From: PLanc-01 sp034678485
GTDB lineage: Bacteria; Planctomycetota; Phycisphaerae; Sedimentisphaerales; Anaerobacaceae
Direction of reading: 5' to 3'
Length of the DNA: 64,000 nt
Assembly (NCBI GenBank): GCA_034678485.1
Contig: JAXDBU010000014.1
Coordinates: forward strand, 1 to 64,000
The position numbers and the translations under genes are program-made. Under the pieces are notes generated by a model that searched no databases, was not told where the DNA came from, and saw only the letters and a program-made list of their open reading frames with translations. This document shows, piece after piece, positions 19,116 through 28,300 of the stretch (within the stretch, counting starts at the first letter, position 1; the number at the start of each line of letters is the position of its first letter).

Positions 19116-19994
19116 TCAATACTCTCCACACGAACACTCAATACGCTTCTGTAGGCCCCATATGCCCTCCACAAGCGGCATCTGCATCCTGTAGCTGTCG
19201 TATTCATATATGCCTCGGATGATTCGGACAAAGGACACATGTCCGTCCAGGAACACAACACAAGAGTAGTGCCGGCGACCATGCCGCCCGGAACACAGCT
19301 CGCTGCGAGGGTCCCACTGGAACATCCAGGAGTAGTCGCCAATCCAGAGGAGCCCCTCGTGTTGGGGGATCGCGTGAATGGACAGGAATCCGTCGGCCCC
19401 CTTGTCTCTGACCCGTTTGTTGATCGTACGCCACGGATCCGCGATGCTATCCACAGGCAGAACGATCGGGCTCACGACGAGTCGGCTGGCTTCATAGCTG
19501 GTGCCAAAAGCGGAATAGGCGGTGCCGCCATAGTCCGCGAGGCCGTAGTTCGGATCGTTATTGGCGACGACATCCTCCGGGCAGCGGAAGAGCTTCTTGG
19601 CATCTTGCTCGGTGGCTCCGTCAGGCAGCAAGCCAAGGTGCGCGTTGATGGGGCGATGAGGCGTCATGAGCTGCTCGCCGCTCCAGCCGCCAAATGTGAA
19701 CACGGGATTCACCGGGGTCTTGTCACGGTCCGCGAGATCCGTCGGGTCGCCATAGAATCTCCCGTCGTTGTCCCCTTCAAGGTAGGTACGATAGCCCAAA
19801 CCGATCGCTTTGAGATTGGCTTGGCAGCGGACGCGTCGTGCCACCCTCCTGGCGGCGCTGAGGGCCGGAAGAAGGATCGCCATCAGAAGGGATACTACCG
19901 CGACGACGACCAGCAGCTCGATGAGAGTGAACCCCTTGCGGTCATGCGAAAAGTCCGATGCCGGACGAACGCAATGACCTCGTCGTCGGTTCAT
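19116..19994 (-). CDS. Type II-like pseudopilin, planctomycete DUF1559/H-X9-DG type
   Basis: The 292-residue product has a prepilin leader ending in RKG followed by FTLIELLVVVAVVSLLMA, the N-methylation/cleavage motif with Glu at +5, and a long hydrophobic helix. The C-terminus has the CVVFLDGHVSFV segment typical of the H-X9-DG processing-associated end of planctomycete pseudopilins. Such proteins are abundant in planctomycetes; their role in a secretion or pilus machine is largely unproven. The ATG at 19994 overlaps the kinase stop (ATGA) and GGAGG lies just upstream, so the two genes look translationally coupled. A longer reading frame upstream to 20051 lies inside the kinase gene and is not needed. 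Confidence 0.85.
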   Translation of the reverse strand: MNRRRGHCVRPASDFSHDRKGFTLIELLVVVAVVSLLMAILLPALSAARRVARRVRCQANLKAIGLGYRTYLEGDNDGRFYGDPTDLADRDKTPVNPVFTFGGWSGEQLMTPHRPINAHLGLLPDGATEQDAKKLFRCPEDVVANNDPNYGLADYGGTAYSAFGTSYEASRLVVSPIVLPVDSIADPWRTINKRVRDKGADGFLSIHAIPQHEGLLWIGDYSWMFQWDPRSELCSGRHGRRHYSCVVFLDGHVSFVRIIRGIYEYDSYRMQMPLVEGIWGLQKRIECSCGEY

Positions 19995-21484
19995 TGACCG
20001 GCCTCCCGACTCCCGGCGGTGGACCCCTGCCTGATGGACTCCAACCGGCACCTCGCCTGTTCGCGATACAGGGCGCCGTCGTTCGGGTCGCGATAGCTGA
20101 GAGCCTCACCGAACATCGCGAGGGCCTCGTTCACGTTGTCGTCCCGGAGGTAGTGTTCGCCGACGACCCAGTGGGCGAAGAACGGCGCCGCAGGTTCGCA
20201 CTGGCGAAGGAATGCATCCATCTTATCCGACAGCGAATTAGGGTCCATGAGGAACCGGACGGCCTGGCTCTCCCGGCTGCCCTGGCCCAACGTGGATTCC
20301 CCCAACATCGCCTGTTGCCTCTGGCCCTTGTGCCAGAAATCCAGAGTTATCAGGAACGCCCATTGTCGCGTCGTGTCTTCGCTCAGCTCTGTCTGCTGCA
20401 CGAGCCGGTTATATGCCTTCTTCTGAACGTACCACTGTCTGACGAGCAGGCCGTACGCACACGAGAAACCGAGGACGATCACCACCAGCAGCCCAATAAC
20501 CGCGGACGCATAGGCGTTCTTCTGCACGATTTTGCGGAACCAGTACGCGGAAGTGAAGGGTTTGGCGACGATGGGCTCTCCGTTTTGCCACCGGTTGATA
20601 TCCTGCTTGAGTTCCGCTGCCGACTGGTACCGCTGTGCCGGGTCCTTGGCCAGGGCCTTGAGGACGATGGCTTCCAGCTCCGGATTGAATCTCGTGACTA
20701 CCTGCCGGGGAGGAATCGGGTCCGCTGTCTCGATATTGCACAGCGTTCGATTCGTCGAACTGGACACATCATACGGATGCCGGCCGGTGAGCAACTGATA
20801 GAGGATCACGCCGAGCGTGTACACATCGGATCGTGTATCCACCAGGTAGTCTTTGCCCGCAGCCTGCTCGGGCGACATATAGGAGAGGGTGCCGCGGATC
20901 TCGCCGGTCATGGAGAGGACAGAGGCCCCGGGACCGGTTCCTCCCGCGGCCTTGGCCAGGCCGAAGTCCAGAACGTGGGGATCGCCGCGATCATCCACGA
21001 GAATGTTGGATGGCTTGAGATCGCGATGGATCACGCCCCGCTGATGGGCATGGGCCACCGCGTCGCAGATCTTGACGAACAGCTCCACGATCTGCCTTGT
21101 GGAGAAACCCTTGGCACCGACGTACTCGTCCAGCGTCTGGCCTCGGACATACTCCATCGCGAAGTAGTACTGCCCCTCGGAGATGCCGCTGTCGCGGATG
21201 TGAACGATGTGGGGGTGGTCCAGGCACGAGATCAGGTCCACCTCTCGCTCGAATCGCCGGCGGGCCCTGGAGGAAACCAACAATCCGGGGGGCAGAACCT
21301 TCAACGCCACTTTGGTATTGGTGGCTTTGTGGATTGCCTTGTAGACAATGGCTTGGCCGCCCCGAGGCATTTCCTGGATGATCTTATACCCGGCGAAGTC
21401 GGGGAAGACCCCCTGCGCGGACGGAGATGGCTCCAAGCCCTCGACTCCCTGGTCACTTCCAGTTATGGGCGGGAAATCAGCCAT
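19991..21484 (-). CDS. Membrane-anchored Hanks-type Ser/Thr protein kinase
   Basis: A 497-residue kinase. The Gly-rich loop reads EMPRGGQAIVYKA (about 38-50), the ATP-binding Lys is K62 in VALKVL, the catalytic loop HRDLKPSN starts at H153, DFG is at 173-175, and SYMSPEQAAG follows. A single membrane helix (VIGLLVVIVLGFSCAYGLLV, about 339-358) divides the cytosolic kinase from a roughly 150-residue C-terminal region that could sense the periplasm. The Gly-rich loop has GGQA where G-x-G is usual, a tolerated variation. Order on the minus strand is ECF sigma, hypothetical, kinase, pseudopilin and LamG protein, suggesting one regulatory unit. Confidence 0.93.
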   Translation of the reverse strand: MADFPPITGSDQGVEGLEPSPSAQGVFPDFAGYKIIQEMPRGGQAIVYKAIHKATNTKVALKVLPPGLLVSSRARRRFEREVDLISCLDHPHIVHIRDSGISEGQYYFAMEYVRGQTLDEYVGAKGFSTRQIVELFVKICDAVAHAHQRGVIHRDLKPSNILVDDRGDPHVLDFGLAKAAGGTGPGASVLSMTGEIRGTLSYMSPEQAAGKDYLVDTRSDVYTLGVILYQLLTGRHPYDVSSSTNRTLCNIETADPIPPRQVVTRFNPELEAIVLKALAKDPAQRYQSAAELKQDINRWQNGEPIVAKPFTSAYWFRKIVQKNAYASAVIGLLVVIVLGFSCAYGLLVRQWYVQKKAYNRLVQQTELSEDTTRQWAFLITLDFWHKGQRQQAMLGESTLGQGSRESQAVRFLMDPNSLSDKMDAFLRQCEPAAPFFAHWVVGEHYLRDDNVNEALAMFGEALSYRDPNDGALYREQARCRLESIRQGSTAGSREAGQ

Positions 21485-21856
21485 GTCAACCCACGGCCGC
21501 GCCCTCTACGCGCCGTGCCCTCGCTGGATGGTTGGTGTTCTTCGCTCCAATGGCGGTCCCGAACCGAATCGTCCGCTCCGTTTTACCATGGCAACAGGCT
21601 CTCACACTGAACCACACGGAACCATGTGGTCCAACGATCCAAGAAGAGTATAGCCGCAAGACGGGAAGTCGTCAATTCGTTTCTGGGGAATCCAAGACCA
21701 TTTGCCCTGAGGCATGCGAGATTGCCACAGTCGGATTCCCAGCGTTCGTCCACGCGAAATCTACGGTACGCGCCCTGCCAAGACGGTCTTCTCCCACGGG
21801 CGAGACGCCGGTGATACTCACGGGCAAGAGGCCCGTGCTGCTTTTCATACACGCTG
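21485..21856. other. Gene-free gap with degenerate inverted repeats
   Basis: This 372-base interval between the kinase start and the upstream hypothetical gene has no supportable ORF. Its 5' part should hold the kinase ribosome site; its other end carries the REP-like hairpin annotated separately. Confidence 0.5.
21791..21841. repeat. REP-like double hairpin, copy 1
   Basis: cacgggc / gcccgtg (21819-21837) forms a 7-bp stem around aagag. A degenerate first hairpin lies just before it (cacgggcgagacgccggtg). The same design, with a closely related second hairpin, occurs at 33959-34008. Confidence 0.6.
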
Positions 21857-22423
21857 TCAGACGGTGTCGCTGTCTTGCGCTGAGTCCTGGTCCTCGATGC
21901 CGTGTCGTGTGCACACGGTTCGAGCCTGCCCGAACAGGTCCTTGAGGTCTTGCGGGATCCATTCCCCGGTCAACAGAGCTGCGAACGAATCAACCAGTTG
22001 CCTGTACGAATGCCTTGTGATCCGGATGTCATGGCGAACGAGGGCGTGTGCTATAGCCGCGTAGTAGATGATCCCGGCTGCTTCGTGCTCGCTTTCGGTT
22101 TGGGCCTTCGACACGAGGATCTTGGCATGGTCCTTCACCGACCGAAGCTCCGCTACAGAGGTCAGCGGATCGTGCAGGATTTGGCGCACGGACCGACCGA
22201 ACATGCGCGGCAGGGTGTGGTGCAGGTGTCTCAGGATATCAGGGACGCCCGTCAGTGCATTGCCGTTCAATGGGGGAACGTCCGCGAGCAGATCGCGGAG
22301 GTGCCGCATCCTCTCGTAGTCCGGCTGCGAGGCCGGTTCAGCTTCATCCGGCTGCTCGCAAAGCTTGAACAACTGGGAGATGCTGTTCGGATTGAGTCGA
22401 TACGTATTCGTGTCGTTCTTCAT
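21857..22423 (-). CDS. Conserved-looking hypothetical between sigma factor and kinase
   Basis: A 188-residue soluble protein with no recognised domain. It is predicted to be mostly helical, with a start KNDTNTYRLNPNSISQLFKL, a middle AKILVSKAQTESEHEAAGII and a tail rich in Asp (EDQDSAQDSDTV). The ATG at 22423 has an AAAGG site; the frame stays open to 22468 with an inferior start. It starts 53 bases after the sigma-factor stop on the same strand, so it is probably in the same transcript. Given its position it might modulate the sigma factor or kinase, but nothing in the sequence shows this. Confidence 0.7.
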   Translation of the reverse strand: MKNDTNTYRLNPNSISQLFKLCEQPDEAEPASQPDYERMRHLRDLLADVPPLNGNALTGVPDILRHLHHTLPRMFGRSVRQILHDPLTSVAELRSVKDHAKILVSKAQTESEHEAAGIIYYAAIAHALVRHDIRITRHSYRQLVDSFAALLTGEWIPQDLKDLFGQARTVCTRHGIEDQDSAQDSDTV

Positions 22424-22475
22424 GGACCGGCCTTTCTTCAACGGGGCTGTCTGCGACCAATTCGGCACGGTGCGT

Positions 22476-23348
22476 TCACGCGGGGCCCGTGCCGAACAAG
22501 TCGCCCAGACGCCTGATTTCTCGATCCACGTCGGAATCGGAATCCACGTATTTTCGGAGCCGGCATTTCAACAGGTCCTTGAAGCGCCGCTTGACAGTGA
22601 CGATCATGTTCGAAGCCTTGGCTTCGCTGTCGATGCCCATCCTGGCGCACAGCTCCGGCAGCGACGGCGCGGCATCGCTTCCCATGGACGGACCCAGGAC
22701 ACGGGCTTTGAAGATCTCCCAGTGCTGAGACAGGCCATCCTGTCGGCACTCGGCCTCCAGGGTCTTGAGCACATCCTGCAAGATCTCCACAGCCCAGGCA
22801 TAATCGAAGGCATCCTCCGGATTGGCGAGAGACTCGTCCGGCATGTAGAAGTCCTCTTCCAGAGAGGTCAGCAACTGGGGCCGGCGTTTCTTGCGTTTCT
22901 CGTGTCGTGCAACGTCGATGATGTAGTGGTCGAGCGCCGTCAAGAGAATCGTGCGGAACTTGCCCTTCGAGCGGTGGATGCCTCGGAAAAGGTTGCTGTC
23001 CAGGATGATCTCCGTGAAGAAGCCCTGGGTCAGGTCCTTTGCCTCCTCGTTGGCGTACCCCTTTCTGCGAAGGAAGCAGTAGATGGGTTTCCAATATCGC
23101 AGGACGAGCTCATCTTGAATCGCTTTGCCCAGCGCCGGCTCGATCACCCTCGTCCATTCCGTAGGCGGAAATTCCGACCGGAATCCACCGATAGATGTGT
23201 TATCCCTTGCACCACTCATGCGACTATCTCTCATTGAAACCGTGCGGCGCACGTAGGTGAACCAGACTGTCGCGATTGTATGCAGCCATGCGGCTCCTGT
23301 CCATATCAGGGACAACGTCGAGGTGGTCAGACGGATAATGTTCCGCAT
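22476..23348 (-). CDS. ECF-type RNA polymerase sigma factor, possible N-terminal membrane segment
   Basis: The core (from about residue 45) is a planctomycete-style ECF sigma factor: FPPTEWTRVIEPALGKAIQD, region 2 with YWKPIYCFLRRKGYANEEAK, DLTQGFFTE and KFRTILLTALDHYIIDVARH, and region 4 with LPELCARMGIDSEAKASNMI and VKRRFKDLLKC. The start is uncertain. The ATG at 23348 has a strong GGAG site five bases upstream and adds about 38 residues with a hydrophobic stretch (TTSTLSLIWTGAAWLHTIAT). The ATG at 23219, which gives the size normal for the family, has only a weak site. It probably directs polymerase to promoters of this gene set. Confidence 0.88.
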   Translation of the reverse strand: MRNIIRLTTSTLSLIWTGAAWLHTIATVWFTYVRRTVSMRDSRMSGARDNTSIGGFRSEFPPTEWTRVIEPALGKAIQDELVLRYWKPIYCFLRRKGYANEEAKDLTQGFFTEIILDSNLFRGIHRSKGKFRTILLTALDHYIIDVARHEKRKKRRPQLLTSLEEDFYMPDESLANPEDAFDYAWAVEILQDVLKTLEAECRQDGLSQHWEIFKARVLGPSMGSDAAPSLPELCARMGIDSEAKASNMIVTVKRRFKDLLKCRLRKYVDSDSDVDREIRRLGDLFGTGPA

Positions 23349-23362
23349 CAAGGCTCCTGCTA

Positions 23363-23623
23363 TTACACGAATCGAAACACGACTTCCCACAGGTCGTTTT
23401 CATTCTGCTGTTCGCACTTCTGCAGCTTCCGTCCGAGGTCTCGGCCAAGGGCCTGATTGTCGATGGCATCGACAGCCTCTGCATCGGCTTGCCGGTTCCC
23501 GGGCCAGATGAACATGACGCTGATGGACCTCCGGAAGTACTCTTCGGATGAGCGGTTTCCTGTGTAGTCGTGGTTGCCGCTCATCCCAGGAAGCGGCGCG
23601 CAGAGTCTGATCTTGCGCCACAT
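23363..23623 (-). CDS. Short unknown ORF upstream of the sigma factor
   Basis: An 86-residue reading frame with a polar, protein-like composition (QADAEAVDAIDNQALGRDLG, then KLQKCEQQNENDLWEVVF). It ends in TAA-TAG followed directly by the ribosome site and ATG of the sigma-factor gene, an operon-like junction. Neither of its ATG codons (23623, 23584) has a clear ribosome site, and a neighbouring frame upstream also looks protein-like, so it may be the end of a frame-disrupted gene. No family is recognised. Confidence 0.33.
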   Translation of the reverse strand: MWRKIRLCAPLPGMSGNHDYTGNRSSEEYFRRSISVMFIWPGNRQADAEAVDAIDNQALGRDLGRKLQKCEQQNENDLWEVVFRFV

Positions 23624-23757
23624 CCAGAGAAAAACGCCGGAATGTGTTTCTTGTGCCCTTCTTCTGCTTTTTCACCTGTTCTTGCGCAAGCTCGGTCTGC
23701 CGAAGACGCTTGTTCGGGTGAAGATTGGATAGGAGTTCAAAATGGTTGCGGAAATGA

Positions 23758-23763
23758 TATACT
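23758..23763 (+). promoter_or_regulatory. Candidate -10 box of the TssL/TssM operon
   Basis: TATACT lies 35 bases before the ATG at 23799. No good -35 hexamer is seen at 16-18 bases. If used, transcription starts near 23770, which supports 23799 rather than 23742 as the first codon of the operon. Confidence 0.3.
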
Positions 23764-23798
23764 GTGGCACAGAAACGAGAAGTGAACCGGAGCAGAAC

Positions 23799-24509
23799 AT
23801 GAGCCCAGAACTGATGGTTAGTCCCAAGGAGGTGGCGAAACTCACCCGCCTGGTCGCGAAGTACTCCCCGTTGTTCACCCCTCAGCAAAAGCAGGCAGTC
23901 GCGAAGGCGGTGAGCCGGCCGACGACGGTTCACGAGTCTGCATCCGGAGCCGCAAAGCGTCTTCGCACGGAACTGCGTCTCGCGGACAACGAACTCATCC
24001 GGGATAGGCAGGTCGTCGAGCTGGCGCGTATCCTGGTGCAGTTCGTGCTTCGTCTGGAACCGGTGCTGGCGGGCACATGGGGGAAGCTGAATCCCAAATC
24101 GAGAGTGCGTCTGCCCCGGCGTTTCGACCAGCGCGTCAAGCAGTTCCTGACGACGGATCGTGCTTCCGCAGTGCCGGTGCTCAATGAACTGGCCGGTATG
24201 CGGGTGGTCATCACCGCCTTTCTGGCGGCGATTGCCCACGCAGGTGACCGCGTCGCCGAACGACTTGCAGACAGCGTGTCGCCCGACGTGATTCGCGCCG
24301 AGATCGACGACGGCCAGGACGGGCTGCTCAAAATGCTGGGGGTCCTGATCGGCAATTCCAAAAAGGAGCGGTGCTGGGACGCATACTGTCGCAAGGGCGA
24401 CAGTCTGGGCCCGGGGCCCATCAAAGCCCAAATCCATGAAGCGATTGCCGCCGATGCGGAGTCCTTCGTCCAGAACATGATCAAAGTGAGCAGGAAGGGA
24501 AAGAACTGA
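23799..24509 (+). CDS. Unknown helical protein leading the TssL-TssM-TagF set
   Basis: A 236-residue, probably cytosolic, mainly helical protein. No domain is recognised; visible features are basic helices (AAKRLRTELRLADNELIRDR), a leucine-rich segment (VELARILVQFVLRLEPVLAG) and GMRVVITAFLAAIAHAGDRV. ATG 23799 is chosen for its GGAGC site seven bases upstream; ATG codons at 23742 and 23754 are open but lack one. The stop is ten bases before the next gene's ATG, so the gene is almost certainly cotranscribed with the DotU/IcmF-like genes. It could be an accessory of that membrane complex, which is inference from position only. Confidence 0.78.
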   Translation: MSPELMVSPKEVAKLTRLVAKYSPLFTPQQKQAVAKAVSRPTTVHESASGAAKRLRTELRLADNELIRDRQVVELARILVQFVLRLEPVLAGTWGKLNPKSRVRLPRRFDQRVKQFLTTDRASAVPVLNELAGMRVVITAFLAAIAHAGDRVAERLADSVSPDVIRAEIDDGQDGLLKMLGVLIGNSKKERCWDAYCRKGDSLGPGPIKAQIHEAIAADAESFVQNMIKVSRKGKN

Positions 24510-24519
24510 GGTGCAACCC

Positions 24520-25197
24520 ATGCAATTGTTGACCGTCTGCGATCCCTTGTTTCAGTACATCTGCCGGCTGCGACGCTCCGCAGCGGGCCGACGCGCGATA
24601 GACCCCCTCGTCATTCAGACGGATATCCGGACGATCCTCAAGGATGCCGAGGCAGCCGCGAGCAGGGATCCGCAGTTGAAGGCCCAGTGGGAAGCAGTGA
24701 TAAAGCCGTTGGTGTTCTTCGTTGATTACACGATTACGAGCAGCGAACTGCCCGGCAGTCGGCAGTGGGAGGCCCTTGCCTACAAGATGTTCCATGAGCT
24801 GGCCGGAGACGAGAAGTTCTTCGCTCTCCTGGAGCAGGAGCTTCAGGACCGGACCGAGCAGGCCACCGAGCGTCTGGCCGTCTGCCATACCTGCCTCGGG
24901 CTCGGATTCCGCGGCCTTCATGCCAACAATCCTGACCAGATCGAGAAGTACATGTCGCAGACGTCCGCCAGGGTGGCCCCGGCGGCGCGAGACCGTCGGG
25001 GAGACTACCTGTGTCCCCAGGCTTACGAGCATACGGATGAACGGAACCTGGTGGAGCCGCCCAATCACAAGCTGGTTGTGATCGGACTGATCTTCCTCAT
25101 CGGGCTGGCGGTGTGGTTCTGGGCCAGCAAGGCGGCCTTTCGCAGCGCATCGCGGGAGATCACCAACACCGTGGAGAGCATCAAAGCCCAGAAGTAG
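24520..25197 (+). CDS. TssL/DotU-like membrane-complex protein
   Basis: A 225-residue protein with the DotU/TssL plan: a helical cytosolic domain and one C-terminal membrane helix (LVVIGLIFLIGLAVWFWASK, about residues 187-206). Family-like elements are FVDYTITSSE, MFHELAGDEKFFALLEQELQ and CHTCLGLGFRGLHANNPDQI, the last corresponding to the L-x-L-G-F-x-G-x-Y/H segment of DotU. TssL partners TssM in the inner-membrane part of type VI secretion (DotU-IcmF in type IVB). The ATG at 24520 has AGGTG six bases upstream; a GTG at 24511 is an alternative. A short soluble tail follows the helix; no peptidoglycan-binding domain is fused. Confidence 0.78.
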   Translation: MQLLTVCDPLFQYICRLRRSAAGRRAIDPLVIQTDIRTILKDAEAAASRDPQLKAQWEAVIKPLVFFVDYTITSSELPGSRQWEALAYKMFHELAGDEKFFALLEQELQDRTEQATERLAVCHTCLGLGFRGLHANNPDQIEKYMSQTSARVAPAARDRRGDYLCPQAYEHTDERNLVEPPNHKLVVIGLIFLIGLAVWFWASKAAFRSASREITNTVESIKAQK

Positions 25198-25309
25198 GAA
25201 TTTCGTCGAATTGGCAGCAAGATGAAGGGGCAAATGTCGCTGACCATGGTGCCTGCGTTGGGCGGAATGAGAATGCCAATCCAAGACCGCAAACAGGAGT
25301 GAACGGACG

Positions 25310-28300
25310 ATGTTACCGAAACCGATACGGCGGATGGGGTGTATCGCGGCTGCTGCGGTAGTCGCGGCAACATGCTGGATGACCTCGTGGGGTCTGTGCA
25401 TCCTGGCCGGCATTATCCTTCTGCTGGTGGTACTGGGTCTCTATTGGTTCCTCCTGAAGCGGATGAGAAGCCGAAAGACGGGAGCGCTGCACGAGCGCGT
25501 CCTGGCCAGTCTGATCTCGCGTGTGTCGCCGGGCGATCCGGAAGTGGCGGCCAAGGTCGATCAGTTGCGCCGGCGGTTCAAGGACGGCATTCTGACGTTC
25601 CATCGGGCCGGCAAGAATCTATACGGCCTGCCTTGGTATCTGTTGCTGGGCGAGTCCGGGGCAGGAAAGACCGAGGCCATCCGCCACTGCGGGATCACGT
25701 TTCCAGCCGGTCTGAACGACAAGTACCAGGGTATCGGCGGCACCGTCAACATGGATTGGTGGTTCACCAACCATGGGGTTCTTTTGGACACCGCCGGGCG
25801 GCTTGTCGAACAGGCCCAGGCCATGCGGGACAACGAATGGAAGGAGTTTCTCAGCTTGCTGCGCCGGTACAGGCCCAGGTGTCCGATCAACGGCGCCTTC
25901 CTGGCCGTTCCCGCGGACATGCTGCTCATGAAGACCCCGGAGGAGATCGAAAAGAAGGGCGCCGCCATCGCCCGTCAGTTCGATACGATTCGCCAGACCC
26001 TGGATGTCCGTTTCCCCGTCTATATCCTGGTCACCAAGAGCGACAAGATCTTCGGCTTCCGGGAGTTCTTCTCCTGCTGGAACCAGGATCATCAGGTCAA
26101 CCAGATGCTCGGCTGGTCCAACCCCCAGCCGTGGGACGAGCCCTTCAAGCCACAGTGTACTGGGGAGTATCTCTCCGAAGTCCAACGACAGCTCATCGAG
26201 CAGCGTCTGCACCTGCTCCGCGGGAACCAGGACGCCGAAGCGGACGACGGGGATCGGCCCAGCATGGAAGCAGCCTATGCCTTTCCGCAGAGCTTTGCGG
26301 ATATTGTGCCCCGCCTGGCGATCTACTTGCAGCAGATCTTTGCGGCCGACGAGCAGTGGCGCAAGCCGCTCTTCGTCCGGGGCATCTACTTCACGTCCTC
26401 CATGCAGGAAGGGGCGGCCATGGACCGCGACCTGGCGGCTTTCCTCGGCATCCCTGCGGAGCAGTTGCCCGAGAACATCTGGAGGCAGGACAAAGCTCTG
26501 TTCCTGCGCGACCTGTTCCTCAAGAAGGCGTTCCGGGAGAAGGGACTGGTCACCGATGCGACGGACGCCCGTCGACTGTGGATGCGACGGAAGATCGTGG
26601 TGGCAGCGGCGCTGCTCGTTTGCATCCCTGTCCTGGCCGGATTGACCGTCCACAAAAGCCTGCAACTGAGAGACGCACAGAAGGCGCTGATCACGCCGCT
26701 CCGGAATGCGAACCAGCCCCGTGCACGATGGTCCGTCATGGACGCGTGTGACGTGTGGAAACCGGCGGATGAAATCGAGCCCATTCTGAGTGATCTGAAC
26801 AAGCTCCACGACGTGACTATCGACCCCAACTGGCGCGCGTTCCGAGGTCTGGCGAGGTACCTCCAGGATGTCGATAAAGCCGATATCAAGGAGGTCTATG
26901 AGATTGTGTACGTCAGGACCTTTGGTCCGGTTGTCCGCGCTGCAGAGAATCGCCTTGCGGGAACTGTGCCGCCGGGGGAACGAGACTTCGAGGAGTTGAA
27001 GGAGTTGAGAGGCGTATTGGGGGTCGAGCAGAAAGGCATCGATCCAAACGGACCGGCGCTGTGCAAGGCCCTGCTTGCATTAGAGCAGTTTCTGGCACTC
27101 CGCGACGCCGTGGGGCAGTTTGACAAGGAACGAAAGGCAATCGAGGAAAGTAACTACCCTGTTGACGCCAAGTCTTGCTCGGATGCCTTCGAGAAGATGA
27201 AGCTGGTCCAAGAGCGTATGGGGCGATATGCCGATTCTGCCGGATACAAGAACGACCCCGACCTGATCCAGTCGCTCACGACGCTGCAGGAGACCTTGCT
27301 GCGGTATGCCTCTGAGCAGGAGAAGAGGAGCCAGGCCCTGGGTGCCTATACACAGGACGCCAAGGACGGATTCCAAGGAATGATGGCGGCCCGGCTCGGA
27401 GAATTCGACAAGGCACTTTGGAGCAATAGAGATCATTGTTTTGCAGACTGCAATGCGACCGACCGAATCATGCGAGCCCAGAACATCGTTGACCTGTCGA
27501 AACGGATTCAAGCGGAACATCTGTTCCCTGAGACCGACGATCCCAATAGGCCGATTGCACGAGAGAAAGCCAGGCAGGCATGGCAGGAACTCACGAAGAA
27601 GCTTGACACGGAGACACTGAAAGGACTGATCGCGGGCGAAAGGGACACGAAGGCGAGCCCGAGCCCATGCTTTGATCCCAAGATAGCAGGGCTGGTTCTG
27701 GCGACCTGGAGACACATCTCAGGCCAGGCCGATGAAGGAGTCTACAAGGACTACAACGATTTGTACGTCTGGTATTGGAGACAGCAGTACTGTGCGGACT
27801 GCTTCGCGACGAAGACGCTTCTGCCTACACCCGCATCCGCCGAGCATTCGTGGGGGGAGCGTTTTGAGTGGTTGGGCAAGGACTTCAAGCCGGAGCGTGT
27901 CTGTGAAGAACTCAAGTCCCTGCAGCACGAAGTCGATGCAGCCTTGAAGGAAATAGGTGTCTCACAGCATGTCAGCCAGGATACATGGCCTGCAACGCTC
28001 GGCAAGGTGAAGGAGTCGTGGGGCAAGCTGGGTGCGGACCCCTTGATCGCACGAGCGACGTTGCTGGCGTGCAGCGATCTCTCGGACAAGTATTGTCTTG
28101 ACCGGGACGGGCTTGACGCGCTGAACCTCTATGTGAACGCGCTCTGTGAGAAGTCGTTTGACCTTCTGGTCAAGAGCGCAGGGGAGTGTGTCGAGAAGGA
28201 ATGGGAATGGCTGAGACAGGAATACGTGAGCCGCTTTCCGATGAATCGTGATGCAAGCGACGACTGCACCGACGCAGACCCGAATCGCGCAATCCGCGTG

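Noticed and set aside
19991..21484. Kinase as the PpkA partner of the TagF-like protein
   Set aside because: It lies on the other strand in a set with an ECF factor and pseudopilin; no Fha or phosphatase gene accompanies the TssL-TssM set.
19958..21610. 550-codon plus-strand frame opposite the kinase
   Set aside because: The minus strand encodes all kinase motifs in order.
23400..24521. 373-codon minus-strand frame opposite the first TssL-operon gene
   Set aside because: The plus-strand gene has ribosome sites, tight spacing and sensible composition; the antisense product is Arg/His/Pro-rich as expected of a shadow.
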